DNA of 64,000 nucleotides from Apostichopus japonicus (taxonomy: Eukaryota > Echinodermata > Holothuroidea > Aspidochirotida > Stichopodidae): the NCBI RefSeq assembly GCF_037975245.1, contig NC_092569.1:901001-965000 (forward strand), in the 5' to 3' direction. Below, one piece after another: positions 39,560 through 51,904 of this stretch (within the stretch, counting starts at the first letter, position 1; each line of letters starts with the position of its first letter). Made by a program: the position numbers and the translations under genes. The notes below the pieces were generated by a model, which was given only the letters and a program-made list of their open reading frames with translations, was not told where the DNA came from and searched no databases.

Positions 39560-40677
39560 CTGTTACTTCCAAATTTTAACTGTGTTATAATTAAATCTGT
39601 TCCAGTTGGAGATTTAAAACAAAACATTGGGGTATAAACCAGAAGAAAAAAAACCAGAACAATAAAAACAAACTAGAGGCACTGTTTTTAGCTTTATTAT
39701 ATATAGTTCTTTCATAATTTAATAAAGAAACAACACCAAAACAACAACATAAACAACAACAAAAACAACAACAAAAACGGCAAATGTTTTTACAACAACT
39801 GGATTCAATGCAGTTGGTTAGCATTATAGGGTTTAGTGACATCTGTAAGATCTGAATAGATAACAAACTTCAGCACAAGGCTTATGCAATTGCTCGTGCA
39901 GCTTTGTAAGTCGCTTAATTCACTTCTTATCCTCGGTTTAGATTTAGAATCATCCGCACTGACTCCACATTCACTAGAAAGTCCGATCATGGCAACTCGT
40001 GATCAAGTTCAAGAAGTCTTTACAGCCATTTTCGAAGTATTTTCCTTCACCGTAAAATGTAACGTTCATTATCAATGTCTACACAAATTATTTTTCAATA
40101 AATGTTTTTAGATCGATACAGATCATCTGTAAGATATAATACATTCGTGTTTGAAAATTCACATATTTCTCAATAACTTCTTTCATTACATTTTGATTTA
40201 AATATTTTCTATTTCTATATATTTATTAGTGAATTGGCTCTATGTAATTATAACAAATAAATCTATTAACTATATTATATTTGTGTATTGATATAAATCT
40301 GTATATGGGCGGCAGTCTAATAAACTTTTTTATATATTTAATAATTTTAATGTCCTGAATTCATTATATTTCTATACATCTCAAAGAGAAAAGGCAAGAT
40401 TTCTCAATAACATGGTCACTCTTGAAAGACCGCTGCGCATGTGCAACTTGTTCCTATAAGAAAAGCTTGTGTCCAAATGCGAGATCGAGATGCGGTCTCA
40501 TGAGTCACAAATTATTTCGAGTCGGTTAGCATCATGATTGATCTCCTAGAGTAAGGCAAATATGTTACCTAAACAGACCTATAGTATTGTTCGATACATG
40601 TGACAAACGCCTACAGTGGAATTACGACCTTTCTTAATGGTTTCGAACCTCTGGACATACAATCATTCAATTGTCCA

Positions 40678-40737
40678 TGGCCTACTTGGTTAGCGGGAGG
40701 CCGGGTTCGAATCCCGGTGGAGGCTGGAGGTTTTTTT
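40678..40737 (+). other. tRNA-like fragment (possible SINE remnant)
   Basis: A perfect T-arm (CCGGG TTCGAAT CCCGG, containing the B-box GGTTCGAATCC) is followed by a T-run terminator. Upstream TGGCCTACTTGGTTAG resembles an A-box but is too close for a full tRNA, so this is a truncated pseudo-tRNA or SINE head. Confidence 0.5.
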
Positions 40738-41365
40738 CACTGTTATGGATTTGTCAACTCATTATAAAATTTCATAGATAGATATATAGATATAGGCATA
40801 GAAATGTTAAAATATTTGCTTTAAAATCTACTTGATGTATATATTCATTAATGGAAAGAAATTGCATATTATGTTTCTTCAACTTATAAACTTTACGTTT
40901 TTGCAGTGGACTATATATAATGATACAAAATTGCTTCATTCGCTGTCATGGTCTCAGAGGTTCCAATACACTTTTCACCATTCTTAATATACATATTTTG
41001 GACTCTTCTTGCGTTGTGTCTATAATTTTGTGACAATCTTTTTTAATACAAAATTTCATATTGATATGAAATAAGTATGAATGCCACCACTGAAGTTTGT
41101 TACCAAGAAGTGATGCTGGTCTTTGCTTAACGTTATAGTCCCTTTCATAATGTTCAAATTGTAGCAGCCGAAAACCAACAATAACAAACGTTCTGATGTA
41201 AGACCAAAATGAAAAATGTTCCTTTTTCGCCCGTTCCCAAAAATTATATAACAAAATATTTTACATGACTTGTAGTCCGTTTCTGGCTTCAAAACGTGTA
41301 TCGAGTATGAAGTCACACACAAAATGTAAGATGGCGTACGGGGAAGGTTGATAACAACAAGTTAT

Positions 41366-41467
41366 TTATGGTCTTAAAACAAAATATAAAGTAAGTGCTA
41401 AACCAAGCAAAAGTAAAATAAGCAAAAGGCAAAACCACAATCGACATTTCTTCCATTTCACCTTTTT
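41366..41467 (-). CDS. Cassette B exon 4 (alternative membrane anchor)
   Basis: KKVKWKKCRLWFC then LLLILLLLGLALTLYFV, LRP and TAA. The basic juxtamembrane KKxKxKK and the LYxVLR ending parallel cassette A. The anchor is Leu-rich, has Trp at the interface, and carries two Cys near the cytosolic edge (possible palmitoylation sites, inference). Acceptor TTTTTCTGTTTTTTTACAG-like, ending ACAG. Confidence 0.85.
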   Translation of the reverse strand, partial: KKVKWKKCRLWFCLLLILLLLGLALTLYFVLRP

Positions 41468-42990
41468 CTGTAAAAAAAGAAAACAAAAAGAAATATAAAA
41501 AGTGAAATTAATACAGACTCAGACAAAGCAAAAGAAGAAGAAACATTTTTTTCCTTCCTTTGGCAGTATCACCATCCTTATATAAAACCAAAAACAATTT
41601 GAAAGCATCTTTGTCGTGCTCGAGATCTCAGCACTGTTATAATTTACCATTTCACGGAACACGTATGGTGCCAGTCAATATCTAATTTGCATATAAGGCT
41701 CAAGGGAGACATTTTTTCATATTTTATAACGTTATCATGCAGATTGCAACCATATGATTGCAAAATTTCTTCTAGAAAATAATATGCAGAGCGTTCGTAT
41801 GCGAAATAATATATTATAAATTGTGTTTTCTTTACATACCGTACGTGACAGTTAAATAATATTCCAAACAAATCGAGCTATACATCAACATGTTTAATCC
41901 AAAATTCTGTTTCGATTGAACAAAAACCCTTTATCGTTATTTCTCAGGATAACCAGTGTTAATTATCATTATAATCACGAAAATAATGTGCTAGCACTGA
42001 ACAGGGAGTATATGAAGAACAATGCGGTCTCAATAAGGAAGGTTCTATACCGGCTTATGTCATGGCTCGGATGGGGTGTGTAACTGCCCAATGTTTAACA
42101 CAAGTTTCACAGTCTGCTCGTTTATCATGAGATAAAAACACCTCTTTCGATCTGTCGGAAAGTCTACTAAGCTTTTGTACTCTTAGTAGAACTAACAAGA
42201 AGTATACACACCAAAAAATCACTAAAATAAATTACAAGAGAAAGCGTTTAACTCTTAACATGAGGATGACTGTGGATAGAATTAACTATATATGTTGTAA
42301 GACGGATAAAATACCCTGCTATCAGTTATATTTCTATATACGATTGTTAAGTTTTAAGAAATGACCATTTTAAACATCCGAGGCTCATACTTTAAAGGGG
42401 CTGAAATGCTGAGTCTAACACAGATATACCATTAGGTCATTTCCTTAAATACGACACAGAACTCCAAACATAAGGCATTTATGGCCTTAAATATTCGTCG
42501 GCGTCTCGTTTCGATTCGTTTATTTGTTTTCCACACCACATGGCATACATAATACAGAGTCTAAATATACAAGGAATGCATATACAAACATGGCGTGAAC
42601 TTGGAAGTAAACTCAACAACTCTTGTGGGCATGTCGAGAGCTTACTTCCCCGAAAAATACAAACACAAGCAGAATAACGACAAATGTACTTTAGTTATTT
42701 AGAGTAAAAGCACCGATTACGAGAACACATCAATAAGGTAACAATTCCCATGTCCCACTTTTGCCACCCCACCTCCTCACCACCCCCTCCCCAAATGACG
42801 CTTAATGGATCAAACTAGAGATTTTATAACGTTTTAAACTAAACTAAAGCAAAAAGTAGGAAGAACTATAGAAACACTGCTATGCTCTACAACCTTTCTT
42901 TAGTTTATTGATCAAGACATGTCAGGAAATAAAAGTGTTTAAATTCATCTTTTAATAATGGAATTAAACAAAGGTAGGTGGTATACTTGC

Positions 42991-43073
42991 TTTATACTTT
43001 ACAGTTTTGTTGACGTACTCCGATGCTGCATAAACGGCATATTTTGTTTCACGAACGTCAGCTTCAATGTTGT
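42991..43073 (-). CDS. Cassette B exon 3 (SNARE C-terminal half, GC donor)
   Basis: D-NIEADVRETKYAVYAASE... to KTVKYK, exactly 83 nt. The NIEA motif after the split Asp aligns with A and C. The exon ends AAA|GCAAGT: a GC 5' splice site with otherwise perfect consensus. A GT four bases further on would break the frame into exon 4. The intron upstream contains a terminal-inverted-repeat element (43,140-43,502). Confidence 0.8.
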
Positions 43074-43139
43074 CTGAAATTTAAAGATGAAAAACAAAGC
43101 AAGAAACAAAAGGGAAGTTATCAACATAAGTACAAACAA

Positions 43140-43502
43140 GGGCGTAGGAACCGGGGGGGCTGGGGGCGCCAGCCCCCAGTGAATGTGGAGGGGCGGAAGT
43201 ATCATTCCGCCCCCCCCCCCCCCGCTTCGCAAGTCAGAAAACCCCTTTTTCATTTCCAAATGAGAAAAAAATCTCATTTGGAGCACCAAATTGCATCTAA
43301 GGCCAGGTGAAAATACAAAATTAAGTTTACAAAATGGAGTGGGTGTTGCTATATTGTGTGCTATATTGCACCAAATTGCATCTGAGGCCACCTGGAAATG
43401 CAAAAAATTCCAAAGGGGAGGGGGACACCCCTCCCCTTAGACCCCTCCCCCAGGCCGGCCATCAGTCTTCAGCCCCCCACTCAAAAGTACCTTCCTACGC
43501 CA
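43140..43502. mobile_element. Non-autonomous inverted-repeat element (MITE-like)
   Basis: Terminal inverted repeats GGCGTAGGAA (43,141) and TTCCTACGCC (about 43,493-43,502) enclose GC-rich arms with poly-C and a duplicated TTGCATCT(A/G)AGGCCA segment. It lies in the cassette B intron between exons 2 and 3. The short frames inside are not genes. Confidence 0.75.
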
Positions 43503-43852
43503 CTGATTACAAAACAGAGACTTAGACAGCCTTTGTAATATCTGAGCGTATACGACACCCTGGCCAACTGTGAGTGTGACGTCATAATGTTGCATACATG
43601 GATTTCCAGCTTTAGTGTCAAACATCCAATTAGTTGAAAAAAACATACCAAAATGAGCTAAAACTGTAAATAATCAATTCTTGTGTAGTTTCTTCCTATG
43701 TCCAAGTAGCTGCTTAGCGTAGTAAAATAGCTGCCTTCTAGGCAGATGTTGTTTTCAAGACCGATTTGAGGAGGGGATGTTGAGGGGGTTGGGGTGGGTG
43801 GGGGTCGGGTAGAGGGTCAACATTAAAGAGTACTGAGTACCAAAGTTGTTAC

Positions 43853-43925
43853 CTATGTGGTGTCCCTGTTCTTCTACCAAACGGGAAACGTGTAAAGTGA
43901 TTTCATGCACGTCTTTTACAGATGA
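43853..43925 (-). CDS. Cassette B exon 2 (SNARE core, Gln kept)
   Basis: SSVKDVHEITLHVSRLV then EEQGHHI, exactly 73 nt with phase 0 to 1 as in A and C. About 10 of 24 residues match A. The zero-layer Gln (EEQG) and hydrophobic heptad positions are kept. Strong acceptor TTTCATTTTACAG; donor GTAACA is a less typical GT site. Confidence 0.85.
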
Positions 43926-44424
43926 CTGTAAAATGAAACAGAACGATTGTAAGGAAAGTGAGGCCAAAAGTATCATCGATGGATAGTAATAAAGGTAAGT
44001 GAATACTACCTTGATTAGTGAATTGTATCATTAACAGTTTCAGAAACAAAGATTTGTCACTAAATGATAGTTAGTATACATGTTAAATGTATGTTGCCAA
44101 AATAGTGAAAAAGACTTCAACTGTGTCTTAAATTGTAGGGCCAGTTTAGTATATCTAGCAATATATTGTCAAAAATGCTTTCTAATTTTCGAGAAAATAA
44201 ATTGTTGTAACTAAAAATGCCCAAAAAATGTTTGAATTATACATATCGCATTTTCTATATATTGATTGGGACCCTTGTTCACCTCCATTCCAACCCTCCC
44301 AAAATAAGTATATAAATAATAATAAAACACATATAAAATTTGTATTTTACCACGTTTGCATTCATAAACATAGCTTATATATGAATCAAGGCAGTAAGAA
44401 ACTCTTTTGTCTTAACAAACTTAC

Positions 44425-44518
44425 TTCAATGTGATCTAGTTGTTCTTTTTGTTGGAGTAATACTTCATAATCTTTCTCACGTTTCACCTTTCCATGTTTC
44501 TGCAATTGTTGTGTCATT
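44425..44518 (-). CDS. Cassette B exon 1 (diverged SNARE N-terminal part)
   Basis: Encodes MTQQLQKHGKVKREKDYEVL then LQQKEQLDHIE, ending in phase 0 at a GTAAGT donor, like cassette A exon 1. The start is uncertain. An AAG acceptor before 44518 gives the phase 2 needed to join common exon 6. Alternatively the ATG at 44517 could start a separate short protein. The better-looking upstream acceptor (TATATACAG near 44,533) runs into stops in all three frames, so a regular extended exon is ruled out. Confidence 0.6.
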
Positions 44519-45129
44519 CTTGCTCAGCTGTCCACTGTATATAAATTGAAACGTCTCCTTATCATATTTGTCACAGTTTCAGGATTTCCAGAGGCAAATA
44601 TAACTTTAAATGAATCATTAAAATCAAAACAAATGTGCGATATATTGCTAACTCATTGCACGTAAACAACTACCCTCCACATGACCAATAATGTAACAGC
44701 AGCGGCCATTTTGTTTAAGTTATATATTCGCACTGCACAGTGAGTTACAAAGGGAACATTACACTAAGCTACAATAGTCAGTGCTGTTTATTAATGTACA
44801 ACGTTATATATATATACATAAAGGCCAAAGGTTGATGTTCATTGTACCAATCTTATCACAATGCAGTTCAACATACAGTGCTTGAAGTTTCCAACCCATT
44901 TAATCTACCCATGTGTCAGTCATTATTTTGTTGTTTGAATCTCGTTAAAAGTACATTCACTTATGAATCACTTGATAACTACAGCATTACCCGCCCGAGT
45001 CTAATATGCAAATTGGGATGAATAAAACAGAGGGTATGTGACGTATCGCTCATAGATCCCTTACTTGTAAATTTAGTTCACTTTTATTTCGTTATAGCAA
45101 TTTTGTGATTATGGTGTAGTATACAAACA

Positions 45130-45840
45130 AAGGTTCAGTGATCTTGTTCTTGCTGTCGGTCAAGGTCATTATACAGTCTCAGAATAGGTATAAAACTTGG
45201 CCATAGTCTGCTTATTAGTCTAGGTATGGTCTAAACCTACATGTAGATAGGTCGAGGTTTATGTTTAGATTTAGGTCGTAGGTGTTGGTTGTGGTCTAGG
45301 TTTAGTTCCAGCTCTAGCTCTATACTTATATCGATATCTCTCTCTCTCTCTCTTTCTATATATATATATATATATACGGTGTATTTATATATTTATATAT
45401 AGAGAGAGTGAGAAGTGGAGAGAGGTGGAGAGGTCTAGATTTAGCTCTAGGTCTTTATTTAGACAAATATAGATCTTAAATATAGATCTAGACCTATATC
45501 TAGATACATATTTAGGTCCATAGATTTAGTTCCATATTGTATTGGTCGTCGTCTAAGTCTTGTTGTATGTCTACGTCTTTATCTAGATAAACATAGCCTT
45601 CTACATATAGATCTTAATGTAGATTTATATCTAGATAAAGATACACAATAGATGTAGGTCCATATGAAAGTCTTGGTCGTGATCTAAGCCTTGGGGTAGG
45701 TCTATGCCTTGGTGTAGGTCTGGGTCTTTATCTATATAAATACAGATCTATATATATTTATCTATGTCTAGATTAAGATACATATATATTTATGGTCATA
45801 TGTATGTCTTGAGAGTGGTCCATGCCTTGGTGTAGGTCGT
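45130..45840. repeat. Degenerate TAGGTCTAG-type repeat region
   Basis: Many diverged TAGGTC, TCTAGAT and ATAGATC words, with a TC/TA microsatellite at about 45,335-45,405. No regular period visible by eye. Confidence 0.6.
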
Positions 45841-45892
45841 GGCCGTGATCAGACGTTCATTATGGACCAACTATTATAACAGTATTTCCAAA

Positions 45893-46350
45893 TATAGCAT
45901 GCAATAGTTATATAGCATACAATAGTTATATAGCATACAATAGTAATATAGCATACAATAGTAATATAGCATACAATAGTAATATAGCATACAATAGTAA
46001 TATAGCATACAATAGTTATATAGCATACAATAGTAATATAGCATCCAATAGTAATATAGCATACAATAATAATATAGCATACAATAGTTATATAGCATAC
46101 AATAGTAGTATAGCGTACCATATTAATATAGCATACAATAGTAATATAGCATACAATAGTTATATAGCATACAATAGTAGTATAGCATACAATAGTTATA
46201 TAGCATACAATAGTAATATAGCATCCAATAGTAATATAGCATACAATAATAATATAGCATACAATAGTTATATAGCATACAATAGTAGTATAGCGTACCA
46301 TATTAATATAGCATACAATAGTAATATAGCATACAATAATAATATAGCAT
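45893..46350. repeat. 18-bp satellite with 180-bp higher order
   Basis: About 25 copies of ATAGCATACAATAGT(A/T)AT. The blocks at 46,021-46,140 and 46,201-46,320 are identical, giving a 180-bp superperiod. The 18-bp length keeps a 150-codon minus-strand frame open (YITIVC repeats), probably not a gene. Confidence 0.92.
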
Positions 46351-46450
46351 ACAATAGTCTACCAAATGCTTTTCACCGTCTTTATACTTTATTATACGTG
46401 ATTACGTCACTTAAGGTTTATCTACACACCCTCACTAGTTCAAAGAAAGG

Positions 46451-49400
46451 TTAATATCTAAATATGTTGTACCTAATCATTCTACATGATAAAAAACAGT
46501 ACTTATACATCTTTAATATAACGCTTACCTTAAATATTTTCTTCTTCCACGCACCATAAACATAAATCCAGTTTCGATTAGTTATATATGATTTAAATAA
46601 TCCACTGGGTGCATGATTTAACAACATTGAGTTCGTAAAAATGTTATACACATAACTCGTTTCTATACATATATAAATATCTGTATGCCTTCTGTATCCC
46701 TCTATGTAGTCAGAGCGACTATTCCAGTAACTCGAAAACCTCATACGTTGACATAACACAGAGTAGCAAACAGTTTGTTTTCACGGAACCCTGATTCAGC
46801 GGTGTTTATGTTTCTTTGCTGCGACAGCTGACTTCCTTATATTGCAGCAAGTATACTACAGTGTTACCTTCATATATTAAACTGAATCACTCAACCCTTT
46901 CGTATCTTCAAACAAAAATCAACTTTGGTTTTATTTTTGTTTGAAGATACTAGCTATTAACCTGTAGTAATTGTTAATGCTACGTCACTTAGTTTATGTG
47001 TTGCCGCAACAATAGTTTTATTGTTCACATTTGATCTTTTGTCATATTCTGCCAGGTAAATATTATTGAATCTTAGCAACTGAATACTTAGCAAACTTTA
47101 TCTTTACATAATATAAGGGGAAAAGATAAAAAATTAATCTTCATTGTATTATTTCTTTTATGAAGTTGAGATTTGTCATCGGTCATTATTTGTTTTCTCT
47201 ATACTTTTTATCTTCTACGGTTCAGAGCCCACTGATCTCGATTTAATCTTAAAGTTATTGTAATTTTCCTGATCTTCAATCAGTGATTGTTATCTCTGAG
47301 TAATTAAAAACCTCCTGTGTCTCTTTTACACTACTTCACACTTCATTGGTCAAGAATAGTATTTTCTTTTCTCTTTTTCTTTTCTTTTTTGAAGGTTAAA
47401 AGTTTCATAGACACAATGCTGTGTCCATATAAACACCACTGAATACTATGGTTGTGGATAGGGCAATTTAAAATAAGACGGAATACAATAGCTACAAAAT
47501 AATCAACACTGCATGATGCTCCTTGAAATCTGTGAGATTTGCCACGTCGCCCAATACAAGTCAATTCAAAACTGCAACAACTTATACAGTGAGACTGTCA
47601 AAAACCAGGGAGCTGCCATTTCAAACGACAAAACCTTCACTTATACAGACAGGAGGAGTGAAATAGGAAGGTGTCGACAGAGGTGTCGGACTGCCGGGGT
47701 AGATGGTAACCGGAGGGGTGCAGAGGGGTGCAGAGGGAAACAGTCAAATACACACCCACAAGAGATGGGTATTTGAGTGTACAACGTGCAAGATGAATAC
47801 CAATTTATTCAGTAAAAAGAACAAAAATTAATAAATCACCCTTGAAAAAGAAAACAATAAAACGCTTTAGTTTATAGTCTCGCGCAAAACGTCCACAATA
47901 TTACACCCTCTATGTGCTTATTAAGATGGCTTTGAATTCTTTAATAAATATGTATATACCTACATGCTTCTTAAATCAAATTAGCTGGGCCGGGAAAGAT
48001 GAACCTCGAGGACCACCGTAGGGAAAGGTTGTTGACAAATTACACATAAATATCATACGATATGTTCACAGTGTGAGGCGCTCATTTAGGCTTTATGAAA
48101 ATTCTTAATTATTTTTTTAAGACGGTCAGATAAAATCATAGTTCGAAACAAAGAGCCAGACAGGATCAAAGTTTCACTATAACAATGTGTAGATTAGGCC
48201 TTAGGACCATAGGATACTCATGCCTAAGGCCTTAAATGTCCACGTACCCAATTATTGCATGAATGTGGTGGGCTCAATTTTTTCGCGGGCCGAATGAAAC
48301 ATTCGTGGGCCGCATATGGAGAGCCCCTGCTAGTATATGACACAAGGTAATGACCTCTGTCACGAATATGTATGATACACTTAAAATAATGTGAATGTAA
48401 TGGATCAGTATGTATGAATATACAACTCATTGGATAATGAAACATGTTGTAACTTGGAATACTATAGGTATAAGCATGCTAATTGATGTAGTTGAGCTGG
48501 GACGAATGCGATGGGCTAAGCTAATGGAGGGGTGGGCCATTCGCAAATTACACTGGTGTAACATGCATGCCAAGAAGAGCCAAGAACGAAAAAGTTTTGA
48601 CAAATAGACAGGTTGTAACTTTATGGTGTGGTGTCTTATTGAGTTTGATTTATTTAATAATTTCAACTTTAAATGATCAATATATAACATACATCGCAGA
48701 AGCATTTTACATTTGTTTCTTTCTTTTTCTTACAACAATTTATTGTCCTTAATTAGACAAAAGGAAATAGAAAAGGTAATACCTCTATTAAAAAATACTT
48801 AACGCCAAAAACACCAATCCTCTATGAAACAGAGAGCTGTGCCTAAATGGTATAGCGCCCTCAGTGGAAACATGAATCGCCTTTGCTCCACTTCATGTCT
48901 CCTCTTCAAGCGGTGAAAAAATTTACAATTTAAAAAAACAAAAACAAAACAAAAACAGCTGACATAATTTAGAATGTTTCTTTTAAATGTTGCTATAGAA
49001 TCTGAATCATGTTATAGTGTTCTATTTCACCAGGTTATTTCCATATATATTGATTACATACAACATTTAGGTTTGATGACCATTTGTTAAGATTGTTCAC
49101 ATTTAAAAAATGTTGGACAGATATGACAGATATTAGTTTTCTTAAATCACAACCTAAAATAACCTCAACTTTATTTGTTGACAAACAGTAAACCAGAAGA
49201 ATATTTCACGAAACGGATTCTGTGGAATGTAAAGTGCATAAGTTCACTGACCTCCTTGAACCGCCGATTGTTATTCTAATCGAAACTGCGGCAAAAAAGG
49301 GCCCCTACATATTTACTTCAAAGTTTGCACTGAAATGAAGTGTTGTTATAGTACAAAGATCATGTGGATTTCAAGCTGACATCACGCCGCACACGTGATG

Positions 49401-51800
49401 CAATAAACCCATCACTATAAATATGGAAGGTATATACTTTTTCTTCTTTTTTTTGGATACTGCGATATTCGTAGACAAATTATAAATTTTCAATATTTCA
49501 ATTGCATCACCGTAATTACATTGCTACGAAAATTAGTCAATATTTATTCTTGATTTTCGTTAAATAACCCCCCCCCCCCCCCCTTCCTCCTCTATAAAAA
49601 CAACACCTGATGCATTAATCGGTACGATTGCCTGACGTTATGCATGGTTGACCCCCCAAAAAAAATCAGTTCAACTTTACCCTAAACCATGAGCTCGACA
49701 AGCATGAGTTGGCTTATGACGTCATAACATTCAACACGTTTAGACATCAACCCTGTGTGATAGTCACTGTGCATATAATACATGTATGCGTTCCAAGCCT
49801 TTGAATATTCACGTTAACCTTCCAAAGGTTCTGAAAACGAAACTATTTCCACCCCCGAATCAAGCTGAACAACTTATCTTATTTTGGATAATTTTTTTTT
49901 CTGGGTTAATACCAATTTATTTACAACAAAAAAAGTTTAACAATTTGACAACAAATGTAATGATTTTCTTGATTGTAGCGTCTAGCAGTGGATATTTTCT
50001 TCTTTACACTGTGGTCATATGTAATTTAATGTTATTACTATACGTAAATATGTCCTATACATGTAGTGGTTATACTGAACTTACTCCTATATGGCTCATG
50101 ACAAATCACAAGGATAAACAGAGGTAAGGTCTGCCTGATGATGTCATAATGGCTTCACAAGGCTAAGAATAATACCTTGGCAACCGTGGCTCAGTTCAAA
50201 ATCTAAGATACAAATCTTAATTTTGTAAGGCTCTTAAAAACCAAACATGAAAATATATATAGATGTTAGGTCTGGCTGAATGTACCATGGGGGCTTAGAA
50301 AGCTACCGATGTTACCATGGCAACCTTGGCCTTGTTCATGTGGCCTTTGACCATATCTTTGAACTCTACCGACAAACCGAAGAATCCATTTTACAGTCAG
50401 ACATTTTCATTGCGTCACACGAAAGTATTACACAATGAAGCATTTGTACACTGAAACGTTCCTTTACAAAACAGTGTTCATGAACATAGCAAATTGCACA
50501 TGTGACATGTAAACAGGACCAATGGTACATGTATCACACATATATGAATACAAATTTGTTCAAATATAAAAGAATAAATGATATATAGCAAATGTTTTGT
50601 TCTATTGTTGCACCGTGAAGTCCAACAACAGCAAGTGATGTAAAAGTTGTGATACAACTTAACATACAAAATTTTCCATTGATTCGTAACAATACAAGTA
50701 TTCAGAAAATGTCAAAGAATTATCAATAAATAAGTCTTACATCATTTTTCTGAGAATGTGACAGAAAACAAAAATGGACTAGAATTTTTCATAAATAGTT
50801 CCACATCAAGATACAACTGGTTAACAAAAAAATTGTCTTTCTATTTCTGAAATTATTCAAATCGAAGTTCCTTAGATTGCATTTTTTGACCATAGAATCT
50901 TCAAGACATTTTAGCATATGCCAATACTACCTATAACGTATCTTTACGTTCATAAACATCAAAGCCACACTTCTCAACCAGTTTTTTCAACAATGCAACT
51001 CAGTCTTTAATATACCATTATATAACAAAAACGTCATCGTTTATACTGGGAAGTCACCTACTGCAGTAGATTGCACTTATAAAGGATTACCTTGGCAGAA
51101 ACCCTATTACCAATATCCTAACGTAAATATGAGTATGCTGTTCAATTTTAAATGCTGGAATTCCCAACTGGGGAACTGGATAGGAATATAACATAACACA
51201 GGAAGTAAGACCATATACAACTGCATATTGAGTTTCAAAAGAAAAATTGAATGAAAAAAAAATAGATATGTACCTCTCCAGGAAATAGCACAGCTACTAT
51301 GGGAGAACGTGATTATTGGATATCAAGGATCAGGACTGTACCACAACCCACGAGACCCCCCCCCCCCCACCTCTCAGAATCAATGCTTAGACTGCATGAA
51401 AGCTAGCTTGGGCTAAAGAGCTGATGCTAAATAAAATAACTTAATCAATCTCAATTTTGAAAGCTCCCAATCCTAAATTTTCAGACATCTGGAAAAGTCC
51501 AAGGACCCATCAAAACTTCTTGCCCCCAAACTGATAGTTTGGAGACCATCCCATTAGAGTACGATACCCTATCTCAACAACCCATACTCTAAAGTCCTTA
51601 ACCCTTGTAACTATATAACAAGAAAGACCCTCTTGCACAAGCCATTATACACATTTTCACAAATTTGCCAGATAAGTTTTAGGAAAACATTTCCACCTAA
51701 AAAGCATGATACTGAGAGTGCTAAAGTTTGATCTCTATTTTCACACTCCCTTTCAAACTCAATATGCAGCTTTATGTCTGTTGGCAAAATGAGAGTTAAG
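46451..51800. other. Stretch between cassettes A and B, no supported exon
   Basis: I looked for further Habc or SNARE exons on the minus strand and found none. Contents: C runs at 49,568 (16) and 51,356 (13); GGGCCGC-type inverted fragments near 48,270-48,340 resembling a DNA-transposon end; and a diverged duplication at 50,125-50,350 (CCTTGGCAACC). No independent start exon for cassette B is evident. Confidence 0.5.
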
Positions 51801-51808
51801 AGTGACTA

Positions 51809-51904
51809 CTAGTTTCTCAAAACCAAATACAGAATTAGAGCGACAATAAGCAAGGTAATGAGAATACATATAATAAGCATGAACTTCTTCCTTCTGGCCT
51901 TTTT
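51809..51904 (-). CDS. STX12: Cassette A exon 4 (polybasic juxtamembrane and anchor)
   Basis: KKARRKKF then about 20 hydrophobic residues (MLIICILITLLIVALILYLV), ending LRN and TAG. This is a tail anchor typical of syntaxins, with almost no lumenal tail. Acceptor TTTTTCAG. By eye no AATAAA or ATTAAA lies within about 300 bp after the stop. Confidence 0.95.
   Translation of the reverse strand, partial: KKARRKKFMLIICILITLLIVALILYLVLRN

Noticed and set aside
43023-43646. Frames of 63-134 codons with Gly and Pro runs
   Set aside because: They translate the inverted-repeat element and its poly-C tracts; the real coding part is only the 42,991-43,073 exon.
45849-46301. 150-codon minus-strand frame with Cys/Tyr repeats as a possible secreted repeat protein
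   Set aside because: Explained by the 18-bp satellite; no signal peptide or splice context.
45893-46350. CRISPR-like regular array
   Set aside because: The units are contiguous without unique spacers and the sequence is eukaryotic, so it is a satellite.
44519-51808. Additional Habc exons that would make cassette B a full separate syntaxin gene
   Set aside because: Searched by eye for YTNQLAK-, LGTxxD- and RQQRxQKxR-like peptides on the minus strand; none found.
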